The notes under the pieces are model-generated. The model saw only the letters and a program-made list of their open reading frames with translations, had not been told where the DNA came from and did not search any database. Below, piece by piece: positions 1 to 11,512 of a stretch of 64,000 bases of DNA. The position numbers were made by a program, and so were the translations under genes. The DNA is from Tethya wilhelma (lineage: Eukaryota > Porifera > Demospongiae > Tethyida > Tethyidae): assembly GCA_964030475.1 (NCBI GenBank), contig CAXIPT010000002.1:20824022-20888021 (forward strand). Direction: 5' to 3'. The stretch's first letter is position 1, and each line of letters begins with the position of its first letter.

Positions 1-14
1 TCTGGTTGGAACCC

Positions 15-47
<33 letters not shown>

Positions 48-51
48 CCAG

Positions 52-1798
52 GTCCCTTACCACTCTTGGCCTGGTCATATCAGCTCTGGCTGACATTGTG
101 AGTTCAATCGTGTGATGTAGGAGTGATGATGTCATTAAGTGTCATTGATTTCAGAGTGCTGGTAAGAAACAGAAGAACTCCTACATCCCCTACAGGGACT
201 CCACTCTCACCTGGCTGCTCAAGGTATCGGCCATGCTCTCTCTAGTGGGATTTGGGAGGGATGCTTTCTAGCTCATCATAGCATTTGTAGCCTGTACTTA
301 CATACTTGCATGTGGGCCTTGAGGTCTGGTTTGGAAGTCAACTAGTGTCTAATTTTCTGTATAGCTGGAAAATATTGACAGTCAAAAAATTTGACAGTTG
401 TTCTGCAGAATGTAAATCTAAATATTGACGAATTTGTATTTGACGGTTTGTGCATGCACATGTAATGTAGTACATGCATACCCGGTATACAGTGGCCAAA
501 ATATTGACGGATTAAAGTTTGACAATTTGAACTTAGAATGTCAAACCGTCAATATTTCTGAAAGACCTGGGTTCAAATCCCAGCTGGATCTCTTGATTTT
601 TCCACTGATTTTTTTTCATGATGCTATGATGGTGATTTTCCTCTTGTTAGTGCCCCCCAACCTACATGCCCCCCAGACTAACCTACATGCCCCCCTCTCC
701 TCTAGGATAACCTGGGAGGGAACAGCAAGACAGTGATGGTGGCCACCGTCAGCCCAGCTGGTGATAACTATGAGGAGACCCTCTCCACTCTCAGATATGC
801 TGACAGAGCAAAGAGAATAGTCAATCACGCTGTCATCAATGAAGACCCTAACTCCAGAGTAAGGCTGGTGTCCTGTTATTGAAGACTGTTCCCATCTTTC
901 TCTCTCTCTCTCCCCAGATTATCCGTGAACTGCGTGAAGAGGTTGAGAAGCTTCGTTCTATGATTGGCGGTGGTGGACCTGGCGTGGGAGGAGTGGGCGG
1001 GGCCAACTCCAAGGAGATTGAGAGTATGAAGGAGAAGTTGAAGATCAGTGAACAGCTGATGTCAGAGATGACCAAATCGTGGGAGCAGAAGCTCCAGGAG
1101 ACAGAGAGGATCCACCAGGAGAGGCAGAAGGCTCTGGAGAACATGGGCATATCAGTGCAGGCAGCGGGCATAGGGGTCCAAATGGACAAGTTCTATCTAG
1201 TGAACCTTAATGCTGATCCATCGATGAATGAGCTGCTGGTGTGCTACCTCAAGGTGAGTCCGCACATTCCTCTATAGGGGGTTCATGATGGTCTCATGGC
1301 CCCATTTCCCTTGACGGGGTTCATGATGGTCTCTTGCCCCCCTCCCCCTTGACGGGGTTCATGGTGGTCTCTTGGCTGTAGGATCTGACAAAGATTGGCC
1401 GTCCCAACGTTGACCCCCCTCAAGACATCCAGCTGAGAGGGCTGGGCATCGCCAATGAACACTGCATCATGGAGATTGTTGAGAGAGATGTCTTCATCAC
1501 CCCCATCAAAGGAGCTAGGTTAGGGATGAACTCTCACTGTGCAGTTGAAGTTTTATTCTAAACTCTATCTGGTTTGAGAATGCTGATTGGAAAAATTTCT
1601 TATCCAAAATTTCAAGTACCATTGGAAGGTGCTCGTTCTCCCCATTCTTTTGATTACTTTCCAGCTTCGTTCGCCTTACCAGTCAAAAGTTAAGCTTTTT
1701 TGTCTCATAAGAAAATTATTACATGAATCTCGTTATTTCACTTCTGGTGGCATTCTCAAACCACTGGTGTTAGTCTTACCTTGAGTGGCACTCTGTGT

Positions 1799-1890
<92 letters not shown>

Positions 1891-4207
1891 NCACACACAC
1901 ACACACACACACACACCTCACAGGACATTGGTGAATGGTGGTAATATATCAGAGCGAGTCCAGGTGCGGCATGGTGCCAGAATCCTCCTGGGGAACAACC
2001 ATCTCTTCCGTCTGAGCTGTCCCCGCCCCCAGGGCGACAGTGGGGAGCAGGATGAGCTGATGAACTACGAACAGGCCATGAAGGAAATATCGCAGACTGA
2101 GCTCACCACTGGTAAGACTATGACATCATTGGGGAACTCCCCCGATCCCCAGCCTCTCTTTCTGTGTGCAGACCCGATGTTCAAGAAGATGCAAGAGGAC
2201 CTCCTCAAGAAACACGAGGAGGAGAAGGAAGGTGGGTCAGCGGGCGGGCTCCAGTGCTGTGATGTAATATGTTGTACCCACAGGTGCCCTGGAGGCGCAG
2301 AGACTGAGATATGAGGAGCAGCTGTCGAAGCTGAAGGAACAGCTGGAGAGTTCCAACACCACTTCTCCCTCCCCTCCCACGGCTAAGTCAAGATACACCA
2401 CGTGAGACCAACCTAGACACCACATTGAGTCGATGCACAGTTTCATTTGAACTAATACAACTATTACCAGTGTGTGTGTCAGCCCCTTGTGTTAGCTGCC
2501 ATGTTGTGTGTCACTGTGTCAGCCCGTGTTAACTGCCATGTTGTGTGTCACTGTGTCAGCCCCTGTGTTAGCTGCCATGTTGTGTGTCAGCCCCTGTGTT
2601 AGCTGCCATGTTGTGTGTCACTGTGTCAGCCCCTTGTGTTAGCTGCCATGTTGTGTGTCACTGTGTAGGCTGGAGGAGGAGTGGGAGCACATGAACAGAG
2701 AGAGGCTCATCAACACCGTCCTCCAAGCCAACAGACTGGTCCAGGAGGCCAACATGCTGGCTGAAGCCCTCCACAAGGACACCCTGTTCAAGGTGACCCT
2801 CACTGTACCCCGCTCCTTCCTCAGCCCCCGGCAGAGCCTGGACTCGGAGGAGATGAGCACCAGCAACGAGGTGGCCATCAGGGTCCTCCACAAGCAGCGG
2901 GGGACGGACTCCGTGTGGTCCACGGACACCCTGGAGGAGAAGGTGCTCACCATGAGGGACATGTACGAGAGAATGGAGGAGGGAGGACCTCTGCTGGTAG
3001 GACAGCCTACTGCATCATTGCTGACCTGTCAATCAATGTGTCCTGTCCCCTTCTCTTCAGGACGAAACTCTTGGTCCTGATCCATTCTATGACCTGGAGC
3101 AGCATGCACTGCTGGGTGTGGCTAACTTCTTCCTGGACTGTCTCCATCACGACATCGCCCATGAGTACAGCGCTCCAATAGTGGCACCCACTGGAAAGGT
3201 GACGCCTTGTTGGGGCCTTCTCTGTATCTTGCATAATTTGTACAATTATGGCATTTTAGGCTGGACACTGTGTGGGAAGGATGTAGCATATATGACACAC
3301 CGCTACCTTTTTACTGCCATTACTTTCCTCTAACCTGGGGCTTGGCCTACCCATTACATTGTGCTAAGTCCTTGCCATATTGTGTAGGAGGCAAGTAACT
3401 ACACTAATGTAGATCAGGATAAAGATTTTGCTGCTATATGGTGGCGAAAACTTCAAATGAAGAGTGATCTTTACTGAATCAGTTAAAATGACGAAAATTA
3501 AATACTAAAGAAAAAATTTCCTAATCTACAATATATGGTCGGGTACACTGGGTGATTTTGTCCAGTACCCGTATTGTTACAAGTAGTAAAACAAACGGTT
3601 TATGTAGGAATGGACAGTACCTTGGTTGAAATGAAGTTTCACTCTACAGTCAAAGTTGGCTCAATGCCTTTTGTTTGTCTGGAAATCGTATCAAGTTTGT
3701 CAGTTAGGAAAAAGAGAACAAAATTACATTGTTGTGGCTTCTCGCTAGCACTTTCTCCTCTGAGTGCTGTAGGAATTTTCTGTGCATTTGTTGGTTTATA
3801 CAGTAAGAAACGTGTCTAAGAGAGGCTCTAAACGTGTTTCAAGGCTTAGCTATATTTCTCTTCGACTTTTGTGAGCATGAAATTTTTGTATTGTGTCCAT
3901 GTGACAGTTGGCCCATTCCTACTATACGTACTACTGTATGTGTGATATAATAGAAGGGAAATAGCGTACCCCTACACTGGTTGGGAAGGTCTACCTAAGC
4001 CGTTATCAACTTGCTCTAGTGTATCATTGAATGTGTCACGATGCTGCAGGAGTGTGGGAGGTTAAAGGTGTCGATAAAGAGAGTGCCACCAGCCCCCCCC
4101 GTGAGGGAGGATGAGGTGGACATCCCTGACACCTACATCATGGAGGACACACTGGGCTACGACCTCCAGCCAGGATCACCAATCTCATGTGAAGTGAGTA
4201 CAGCTCT

Positions 4208-4287
<80 letters not shown>

Positions 4288-6558
4288 CTCTAGATTGTTG
4301 TGGTTGAAGCCACTGGTCTCCCTAAGGAGTATTGCCACTATGTGTTCTGCCAGTATCAGTTCTGGGCCCAGGATGAGCCCATGATCATCCCTCCCTTGGT
4401 GCAGTCTGGCCCAGAGAAGCTACCAGGAGGCGTGCAGCGGTTTGAGCACTCACAGGTAACCAACGCTCTCATGGCCTTGTTGAGCCAGCTCAGAGGGTTT
4501 GGTGCTCTCCTAGTCTGCTTGCCATCCAGTGGCCATGTCAATACCGTATAGCGAGTAAATTTGGCAAGAAATTGCCAAACAGTTTTTATACACACGCACG
4601 TACATACATATAAACAATGCAGCGTGTGGAAATAAATTACCAAATTTAAAATTGCCAATCTTGCTAGAATGGAAATTCGCCAATTTAAGCCTGCCAAATT
4701 TACCCACTATATGGTATGTGAACCTGTTGGTCCACTAGCCTAGTTCACTGGCTGTGTATAGTCCCTGCTGTTCACTGGCTGTGTATAGTCCCTGCTGTTA
4801 ACTGGCTGTGTGTAGTCTCTGCTGTTCACCTGCTGTGTTTCGTTGTCTCCAGAGGTTCACAATCGAGGCATCAGAGGAGTTCCTTGACTTCATTGAGAAT
4901 GGCTCCCTGGCAGTGGAGGTCTGGGGCCACAGACGCTCTGGCTTCATGGACATGAACTCCCCTCAGGCAACAGACGAGGTAGAACTGAAGAGACCAAAGT
5001 CATTCCCTGAAAGGTCAGAGTTCAATTCAATCTTGGTGGATGTCCTTTGACCCCTCTTGTGGTTGCAGGTGGAGTGAGCTGACGAAGCGGCTGGAGCTGT
5101 GGGTGGAGATGATGGAGCTCAACGAACAGGGAGAGTACTTCCCCGTGGAGATACAGCAGAAGCCCGACGTCACCATCGGAGGGATCTACCTCATCCGCCA
5201 GGGCCAGTCTCGGAGGGTCAATGTCTCCGTCCAGCCTGTGGATGGCTCTGGGAACAGCCCCCTGCGCTGCGACCACATCACCTCCATCTCCATGGGGAGC
5301 ATCTACCTCCGCAATCGCTATGACGACCCCCTGGACTCATTCCAGAGCCTGGATCTTGAGAGGTATGTTGTTTCTGGACACACNAGGAGACGAGGACAGC
5401 CTGTGGGGTGATGTATGAGGTGGTGATGGGTATACCTAAGTCTGAGGGTATGCAGCCTCCCCCCAAGATCCCCGCCAACCCCTCGTTTGTTGAGCTAGAT
5501 GAAGATGAGAATGCAGTGGAGAAGTTCAAGACAGCCATGGCATCTGTCTCCACCATCCTAGCCCTGGACAGACTCAAACAGGTCAGGATACTAGTCAGTA
5601 ATCTTTAAGATACTAGTCTGTCAGCCATGGCGGTTGTTGGTTGTTTCAGGAGGTGTCTCTGAAGGAGAAGCTGACCACCAGTGGGAAGACCATCAGGAAG
5701 AGGATCACTGTTGGAGAGGTCACTGTAAGTGGCAGCCACACCACTGCATGCCACAAACCCTTTCTAAATTCTAATGTTCATTGCCACGAGACTTCAGTGT
5801 CAGAGCATGAAACCCTAAGCCAGCTGTGTCATTATAATTGTTTTGTTACTAGAAAAATTTTATGACCTTCTATGACTTTTTGTGACGTTTTTTTGTTTTG
5901 TTTCTAGTGTGGTCTGGGTACCATGTTCCCATACTAGCTCGTGCATGTATGTGTATTGGACATTTGTGAACACAAAACGTCACACATTTTATTTTTGGTA
6001 ACAAAACAGTGCTTATATAGTGACACAGTTGCTTTAGTGACCTGCTAGATATGTCGATATCATGAGCCACTGCTAACTCTCCTTGTCTGCAGCCCCAGTC
6101 CCTGAGCAGAGCTGACTCTGGTATAGTGTTCACTGGGAGCCGGGCGGACACACCAGAACCACCGGATAATGTGAGTTACCATGGCGATCATGTGACCAGG
6201 TATTGCATGTAGGCCTTGAGATCTGGTTTGGAAGTGGAGTGGTGTTTTAGTGGCTCAGTGGTAAGAGCCCATTGATGTCTCACGTGTCATCTCGACATGC
6301 AGGATGTTGATCCCTCTGACTCCTCCACCCCATACCACCCCCTGGGGCCCCTGGGTAACGACCAATCAGAGCAACCAATACAAGTGATGGTAACAACACG
6401 ATCAGAAGGGGAGGAGTCCACTACTGTAGGGGGCGGAGTCACATCTCTTAGCACAACCAATCAGAGTGAGGAGAACCTTGGAGCGATTCCAGAGGAGGCA
6501 CTGGAGGTTGGCAGCGAGGCCGGTCAGTTGAAACACTTCCTTAAGGAGAGAGAGCCAC

Positions 6559-6613
<55 letters not shown>

Positions 6614-7719
6614 CTGCAGGCAAGCTGGATGCCATCCCTGAGGAGAGCCCAGTGATCCCTCACCCTCTCATGGAGGAAGAGCAGCAATATGGCACACCGT
6701 CACACACCGTGAGCAGAACACAAGAAGAGAAGTCAGCTACAGAAGAAGAGAAGCCATCATCCCTGGCGGAAGCCAAGGAGCCGCCTGAGGAGAAGCCACC
6801 AGAGGATGAGGCCCCTCCACGCCAGGAGGAGCAGATTGAGGTGGCCGAGACCATTGTGACAGTGACATCATCGTCAGGTCAACACTCGGCACAAGAGACA
6901 GAGCAGGTACGTGGGTGGGGGTGTGGTTTATGAGAGAGTCAGGGTTGGTCCACATCCCCTCAGGCAATGGATGATCAAGGCAGCAGTCACAGTGAAGAGG
7001 GTAGTCTCCAGGTTCCCCCGGCAGACGACCCCCCACGGAGGGGGTCTGAAGGAGATATTCCAGATCCGAAGGTGTCCCCTAAGCCTCGTTCCTCCCACAG
7101 CCAGCCCGTCAGTCCCAGCGCTGGCAAGAGAAAGAAGAGGGATCCCTCCCCGACCCCCAGCACGGGCTCCGAGAGCTCCTCAGTGGAGGCAGTGGCAACT
7201 GGCAAACCACCGCCCGTACCATGCACCGTCGGAGAGAAGGTACGCACACTTTCATTGTCATGTGATAGTCATGTGATTATAATGTGCCATGATCAATGCC
7301 CAGGTGATGGTGGAGATATCCAATGGCTTCAAGATTGGTGTGGTGAAGTTTGTAGGTGAGACAGAGTTTGCCCCAGGGGAGTGGGTGGGCGTGGCTCTGG
7401 AGAGACCCAATGGTGAGTGAGACAGTGAAAGATGGTGTGTGTGTGTGTGTGTGTGTGTGTGATAGCAGTGTGTATGTGCCCTCCAGGCAAGCACAACGGA
7501 ACAGTGAAGGGAGTCAAGTACTTCAAGTGCAAAGAGAAACACGGTGTGTTTGTCAAGGCCGACAAGATCATCCACAACCCAGCAGGGGGTGGAGGGGCGT
7601 CCATGTCCTCTGGTAGACCCTCGTCCAGTCCCGGTCTCACGTCCAAACGGAGGGTCACCTCCAATCCTTACAAACCCTCCAGCGGGCGACGAACTAGCTA
7701 TGGCCCCAGCCGGCGCTGA
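52..7719 (+). CDS. KIF13B: Kinesin-3 family motor, KIF13A/B (kinesin-73) type, 5' end outside window
   Basis: Plus-end microtubule motor for vesicle transport. The first exons seen (52-97, 155-223, 706-858) encode the end of the motor domain ([29 protein letters not shown], then the ATVSPA and TLRYADRAK blocks) and the neck. Exons 918-1253, 1382-1518 and 1924-2111 encode a coiled coil and an FHA domain. Coiled-coil and kinesin-like central regions follow (2172-5362). After a proline/serine/glutamate-rich tail, the last two exons (about 7305-7719) encode a CAP-Gly domain ([23 protein letters not shown]) and a basic tail ending at TGA 7719. The CAP-Gly tail is diagnostic of KIF13B/kinesin-73. 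A single N at 5384 falls where about 180 conserved residues are missing, so the central region is incomplete here. AATAAA near 7906 could be the poly(A) signal. Assignment to the KIF13 group is firm; the choice of B over A rests on the CAP-Gly domain. Confidence 0.93.
293..585 (+). mobile_element. tRNA-derived SINE-like fragment with B box
   Basis: This KIF13 intron sequence begins with a GGCCTTGAGGTCTGGTTTGG block that recurs at about 6209. It ends with GGTTCAAATCC (570-580), a good RNA polymerase III B box. Between them (about 357-561) lies AT-rich foldback sequence with repeated ATATTGAC and TTTGAC words, perhaps a second element inserted into the SINE. No target-site duplication was identified. 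Confidence 0.5.
1274..1378 (+). repeat. Short minisatellite, about 35-50 bp unit
   Basis: Three imperfect copies of a unit containing GGGGTTCATGATGGTCTC fill the KIF13 intron between exons 918-1253 and 1382-1518. Confidence 0.7.
1801..1916 (+). repeat. (CA)n microsatellite with single-N join at 1891
   Basis: About 115 bp of CA dinucleotides run almost to the 3' splice site of the KIF13 exon starting at 1924. An isolated N at 1891 probably marks an uncertain repeat length. Confidence 0.95.
2470..2665 (+). repeat. Intronic minisatellite, about 37 bp unit
   Basis: About five copies of a unit containing GTTAGCTGCCATGTTGTGTG and a TCACTGTGTCAGCCC block fill the KIF13 intron 2402-2668, right up to the acceptor at 2668. 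Confidence 0.85.
4208..4286 (+). repeat. (CA)n microsatellite
   Basis: CA repeat with two TA interruptions. It ends a few bases before the acceptor of the KIF13 exon that starts at 4294. Confidence 0.95.
4544..4714. mobile_element. MITE, CCGTATAGC family, TA target
   Basis: Non-autonomous foldback element in a KIF13 intron. The left end (CCGTATAGCGAGTAAATTTG) and right end (CAAATTTACCCACTATATGG) are imperfect inverted repeats, flanked by TA on both sides. Internal TTGGCAA/TTGCCAA words add more pairing. It is the same family as the element at 14077-14305. TA targets suggest a Tc1/mariner-type source (inference). Confidence 0.75.
4744..4833 (+). repeat. Tandem repeat, about 27 bp unit
   Basis: Roughly three and a half copies of TTCACTGGCTGTGTATAGTC plus CCTGCTG, just upstream of the KIF13 exon starting at 4853. 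Confidence 0.85.
6205..6290 (+). mobile_element. SINE head with A box
   Basis: The second copy of the GGCCTTGAGATCTGGTTTGG block (see 293-585) is followed by TGGCTCAGTGGTAAGAGC at 6251-6268, a good tRNA-type A box. The element is cut short by the acceptor of the KIF13 exon at about 6301 and no B box remains. Together with the copy at 293-585 it indicates a tRNA-derived SINE family. Confidence 0.5.
6559..6611 (+). repeat. (CT)n microsatellite forming a polypyrimidine tract
   Basis: A pure CT run of about 50 bp directly before the GTCCTGCAG acceptor of a KIF13 tail exon. Confidence 0.95.
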
Positions 7720-7969
7720 CCATCTCATGACACACACAATAGGAGTGCTTGTTATAGTGTGTTTTGTTTTGTGTTCATCTTTATGTACCAGATTATTATG
7801 GTGTCAACACTCACAGCAAATCTCAGCTTTATTATTGTCATTGTTGAAATTGGACAGGCTATCATAGAGTGAGAGCTAGGGCACATTGTCTGTGCTACTT
7901 AGCTAAAAATAAATACTTTTACTTTTGAGTTCTAATTAATTTTTTAAATTGAAAAGTTTAAAAACTACT

Positions 7970-8466
7970 TCAAGCGAGTGCCTTGCTCACTTGGCCTCCC
8001 TCCAGGAAGGTGAGGTAGACTGCCAGCCCGCCATTGAAGAGGAAGCCCAGGAGACCAAAGCTGGCATAGCCCACCAGGGAGTACATGTAGCCCCCCACAG
8101 TAGGGGAGACGGCCCTGATGATGGAGTGGGTGGCCATGCTGAGGCCTAGGGAGGTCCCAGTGGCAGACTCAGGCACGCTCTTGGTAATGGCCGAACTAGT
8201 GATGGTGTTGAGGAGGGCTCCTGACATCACCATGGGAACCATGACAGCACACAGCAACACAAGGGAATTAGCAAAACTCTGGAACAAACAAGTAAAATAT
8301 TAATTTATTATATCGCACCATCAACCTGAGAGGAGACAAGAGAGGTTGAGGCAACTCACCAGTAGCAGATAAGACACAGTCATGATAACAATGGAGGCCT
8401 TTAAGAGAAGAACATCAGAAAACCTCTTTGAGAAAAATCCAACACCAAATCCTTGCATCACCTGCA

Positions 8467-8512
<46 letters not shown>

Positions 8513-9557
8513 CCACCCAGGAAGAGAGAGAGCAAAGCCATACCAGAGTGAGTATTCCGACATAGGACAAGAGGCGGCCATTGGTCTCTGGTGTGAGCTC
8601 AAACCTCTCCATGTTGACCATGGCAAACATGGCGTGGAAGATGCCAGCTGGGATGCCGACCACTGTCTTGAGGACCACAATGAACAGCACAGTGGGTATC
8701 TTGAGCAGCGATAGAATGGCCTCCATGTTGAGAACACCACCACTGTCTGGGGAGGAGCACAGCACATCACTTCTACCAGTGGACCACTTGAGCCCTCTCA
8801 CCTTCTTTCTTGGTCTGTCTCACTTTCTTGGGGTCTTTTGTGGTACGAGGAACAAACACCATCACTATCGCTATGGCAACCAGACAGAGGGCAGCAGCAA
8901 CAGCAGCAGCATATTGTGTGCTGGTATAGGAGGAGACCAATCCTCCGAGGGTGGGCCCGACCACCATCCCTATGCCATAGGACACACCCAGCTTCCCCAG
9001 AGCATCGGCCCGCTGACTCACCCCGGACACATCTGTCATGACCATCTGGGAGCCTGTGGGCATGAGGTGGGAGGGGTCACTCATATCAGAGGGTAGTGTG
9101 GTGATGTCATACCGTGCATGGCGTGCATCATGAAGGCCATGACTCGCGAGAGGAACAGCATTGAGATGGAGCTGGCCACAGCCAGGATGGCGTAGGTGAG
9201 GAAGGAGGAGACAAAGGCCACGACCAGCGCTGCCCTCGCTCCATAGAGGTCCCCGAACCTCCCAAACAATGGCCCTCCAACCAACATGGCCACTGCAAAC
9301 ACCGTCTCCAGGTAGCCGAAGATCACGGGATCAGCACCCAGGTTCTTGGAGAGAAACTGCCATGGGGAGGGGATTAAGAGAGATAACAATATTATATCAG
9401 TCTAGACAGGAATAGTATTAAGTATGGGGTGGCCAACCGGCATCACTCCCGTCTGGATCCAGAAGGCAGCCGAGTAGAGGAAGATGACACTGTGAGTGAC
9501 AACAGCCATCCTCTTGTAGAGAGCTGAGCGCTCCTCATCTTTCTTTGGCAGCTCCAT
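7970..9557 (-). CDS. SLC22A18: Major facilitator superfamily transporter, SLC22A18-like
   Basis: Probable multi-pass organic cation/proton exchanger of an internal or plasma membrane. Six exons (9438-9557, 9113-9356, 8802-9053, 8544-8746, 8360-8461, 7970-8278) join in frame to 409 residues, close to the human length. The first half carries FGYLETVF, GGPLFGRFGDLYGARAAL (the MFS loop 2-3 signature) and GSQMVMTDVSGVSQRADALG followed by YGIGMVVGPTLGG, all typical of SLC22A18. The second half keeps alternating hydrophobic segments and ends GGYMYSLVGYASFGLLGFL plus a short tail. The start MELPKKDEE is the first ATG in a good position. It is divergent from AASDHPPT (103 bp between starts) and convergent with KIF13. 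A (GA)n run (8469-8508) forms the pyrimidine tract of the last-but-one exon. Family assignment is firm; the substrate is unknown. Confidence 0.9.
8469..8508 (-). repeat. (GA)n microsatellite, (CT)n on the gene strand
   Basis: About 40 bp of GA. Read on the minus strand it is the pyrimidine tract before the acceptor of SLC22A18 exon 8360-8461. Confidence 0.95.
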
Positions 9558-9660
9558 CTATGCTTTAGCAATGCACCGTGTACTTGCCAGGATCGGATCG
9601 TCACGCGCTCATGGACCAATCGACCTTTACCAGGCAGTGGCTGCGTACGTGGCTATGACC
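9558..9660. promoter_or_regulatory. Shared promoter, SLC22A18-like / AASDHPPT
   Basis: Only 103 bp separate the two divergent start codons. The stretch contains a CCAAT box (GACCAATCGA near 9614). An ATG at 9571 opens an in-frame extension of AASDHPPT, but homology favours the ATG at 9661. Confidence 0.6.
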
Positions 9661-11012
9661 ATGAGTGCTGTTGGCCTTCGCTGGGCTGTAAACTGCACTG
9701 CATGGAGTCCAGGGAAGCACGTAAGGAGTAACTCTTGTAGAATGGAAGCGCCTCATTGGTAGCTGCTCATGCAGGACTGGCTGAACGGCGTCTCCTTGGT
9801 GCAACGTGAAGAGAGAGAGAGAATTGGCAAGTTTGTGTTCAGCAGGGATGCTAAACTAGCACTGGTTAGTAGGGAGTGGGTGGGTGTGGTCACTAGTCAT
9901 TACTTAAAGGGGTGTGGTATTCTTTAGGTTGGCCGCCTTCTCATCAGAGCGGCTCTTGTTGAGTTGATGGGCGTGGCTAATCATAAAGTGATCCTAAGTA
10001 GGAGTGGGCGTGGCAAGCCAGTGGTGGAAGGAGAGCTGGCAGACGCCGTCAGTTTCAACATATCTCATCAGGTATGTGGGTGTGGTCTCCTGTCATTGTT
10101 TGACCTTTGTACCCCCCAGGGAGACTATGCTGTCTTGGCCTGTGAAGGAGGCAGACCAGGTACTGCACATGTAGTAAAGTCTGCATGTGTGTTGCTGCTT
10201 CATGCTGTTTGGATTGTGACTTGTTCCTCCCTTAGTTGGAGTGGATGTGATGAAGTTCACTAAACCCAGTAGGTCATGTGGTTTCCATGGCAACATATGA
10301 TGTGTGCACATGTGTTGTGCAGGAGGTGCTTGTGTTGGTGACTTCTTTCATACCATGAGGAGGCAGTTCACAGAGAGAGAGTGGTCCGCCATCAAACAAC
10401 CAACCTCAGAAACACAACAGCTTCAACTCTTCTACAGGTTTTGGGTGAGTTTCTCTGAGTGAGTGTCTATCACTAGCATTGCCGTGTCTCCCTCTCTCTT
10501 GCAGTGTTTGAAGGAGAGTTTCATCAAGGCAGAAGGAACTGGATTGGCCTTTGGTTTACAGAATGTTGAATTCACTGTCGACCCAGTGTTGCCTTGGCCT
10601 CCCCCACTGGGGGTAGGTTGAATGTCATACCTACTGTAAATTACTTCACCGGACAATTTCCACTTTCAGGAGACCATTAGCAGTTCTCAGTTGTACTTGG
10701 AAGGTGAGCTCTCTAAGGAATGGGTGTTCCAAGAGTCCCTCTTGGACCCTAATGTAAGCCAGCTGCATGCTCCTGGTTGATCTCTCAGTCTCTTACCCCA
10801 CTGCATGGTTCCATTCACAGCACTGTGTGGCTGTTGCAGTCCAGGCTCCTCCTCACAGCAGCGAGGTAGGAGGGGCCTCTTGTGCATTCACTCAACTCAC
10901 AGTCCAGCAGGTTCTGAACAAACTGTTGAGGAGCAGTTGCCATGGTGAAACAACTCACTCTGGCAGTGCATTAGACCGAGAGTGGGATGTGTACTTGTCT
11001 AAACTAAGATAA
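9661..11012 (+). CDS. AASDHPPT: Sfp-type 4'-phosphopantetheinyl transferase
   Basis: Transfers phosphopantetheine from CoA to carrier proteins such as cytosolic fatty acid synthase and mitochondrial ACP. Nine exons (9661-9720, 9775-9864, 9928-10071, 10120-10159, 10236-10268, 10323-10444, 10505-10612, 10670-10753, 10821-11012) join to 290 residues. Landmarks are MSAVGLRWAVNCTAW at the N-terminus, IGKFVFSRDAK, the CoA-contact block FNISHQGDYAVLA, the metal-binding GVDVMK and the signature FWCLKESFIKAEGTGL. LEGELSKEWVFQESLLDPNHCVAVAV then matches the vertebrate protein. The donor at 10268 (CCCA|GTAGGT) was chosen because it alone keeps the frame into GACVGDFFH. The vertebrate C-terminal tail is shorter here. 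An AATAAA lies at about 11121. Confidence 0.95.
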
Positions 11013-11167
11013 CACACTTTCACTGAATCCACTGATCATTGATATTGTAGCAGTCACAGTAGCACATTAAAAACAACGTTCATAAAAATTAATGTTATTG
11101 CTGATCTGTATAGTACATGAAATAAAACATGAGTTGATAAGAGCAAGGTTGACTTGAGGCCGTGCAG

Positions 11168-11478
11168 CTACTGATGACCAGTCCTGGCTGCTGCCCTCTG
11201 TCTGTTCCTAGCAAGGTCAACATCGACGTAGGTCAGCCTAGGTTGGATCTCCTCATAGTAATGGACCCTGGGGGGCCGACCCCCCCTCTGGCCCCCAGGG
11301 GGGACATACAGAGAGGATGAGTCATCATCCACACTGTCCCCCTGAGAGTGGGCCTTCACCATACGTTGTCTCCTTGTTGCTGCACTAGTAGTGGGGGGCC
11401 CAGGCTGTGACCCCCCTCCTCTGATGGCTAGGTCCAGACCAGCAGGCGGTCTAGGCCGGGCAGGGAGGGAGGGTGGGA
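11168..11478 (-). CDS. Last exon of an unidentified gene; tail with tyrosine motifs
   Basis: An open exon running from an acceptor (CTGCAG, intron side 11479 upward) to a stop at 11168, about 103 residues. It is rich in Arg, Pro, Gly and Ser. Near the end it contains HYYEEIQPRLTYVDVDL, which holds a YEEI (Src-type SH2 ligand) and LTYVDV (fits the ITIM consensus). A single N at 11501 and a short GT repeat cut the gene off upstream, so no other exon can be assigned. It could be the cytoplasmic tail of a membrane receptor (inference only). I do not recognise the family. Confidence 0.5.
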
Positions 11479-11512
11479 CTGCAGGGTGTGTGTGTGTGTG
11501 NTGGCCTCTCCA

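Noticed and set aside
1733..1921. ORFs of alternating Cys-Val, Thr-His, Glu-Arg or Leu-Ser over microsatellites
   Set aside because: These are only open because dinucleotide repeats lack stops; there is no start context or family similarity.
9571..9660. AASDHPPT start at the upstream ATG 9571
   Set aside because: The extension has no match to the family, whereas MSAVGLRWAVNC from 9661 aligns with the known N-terminus.
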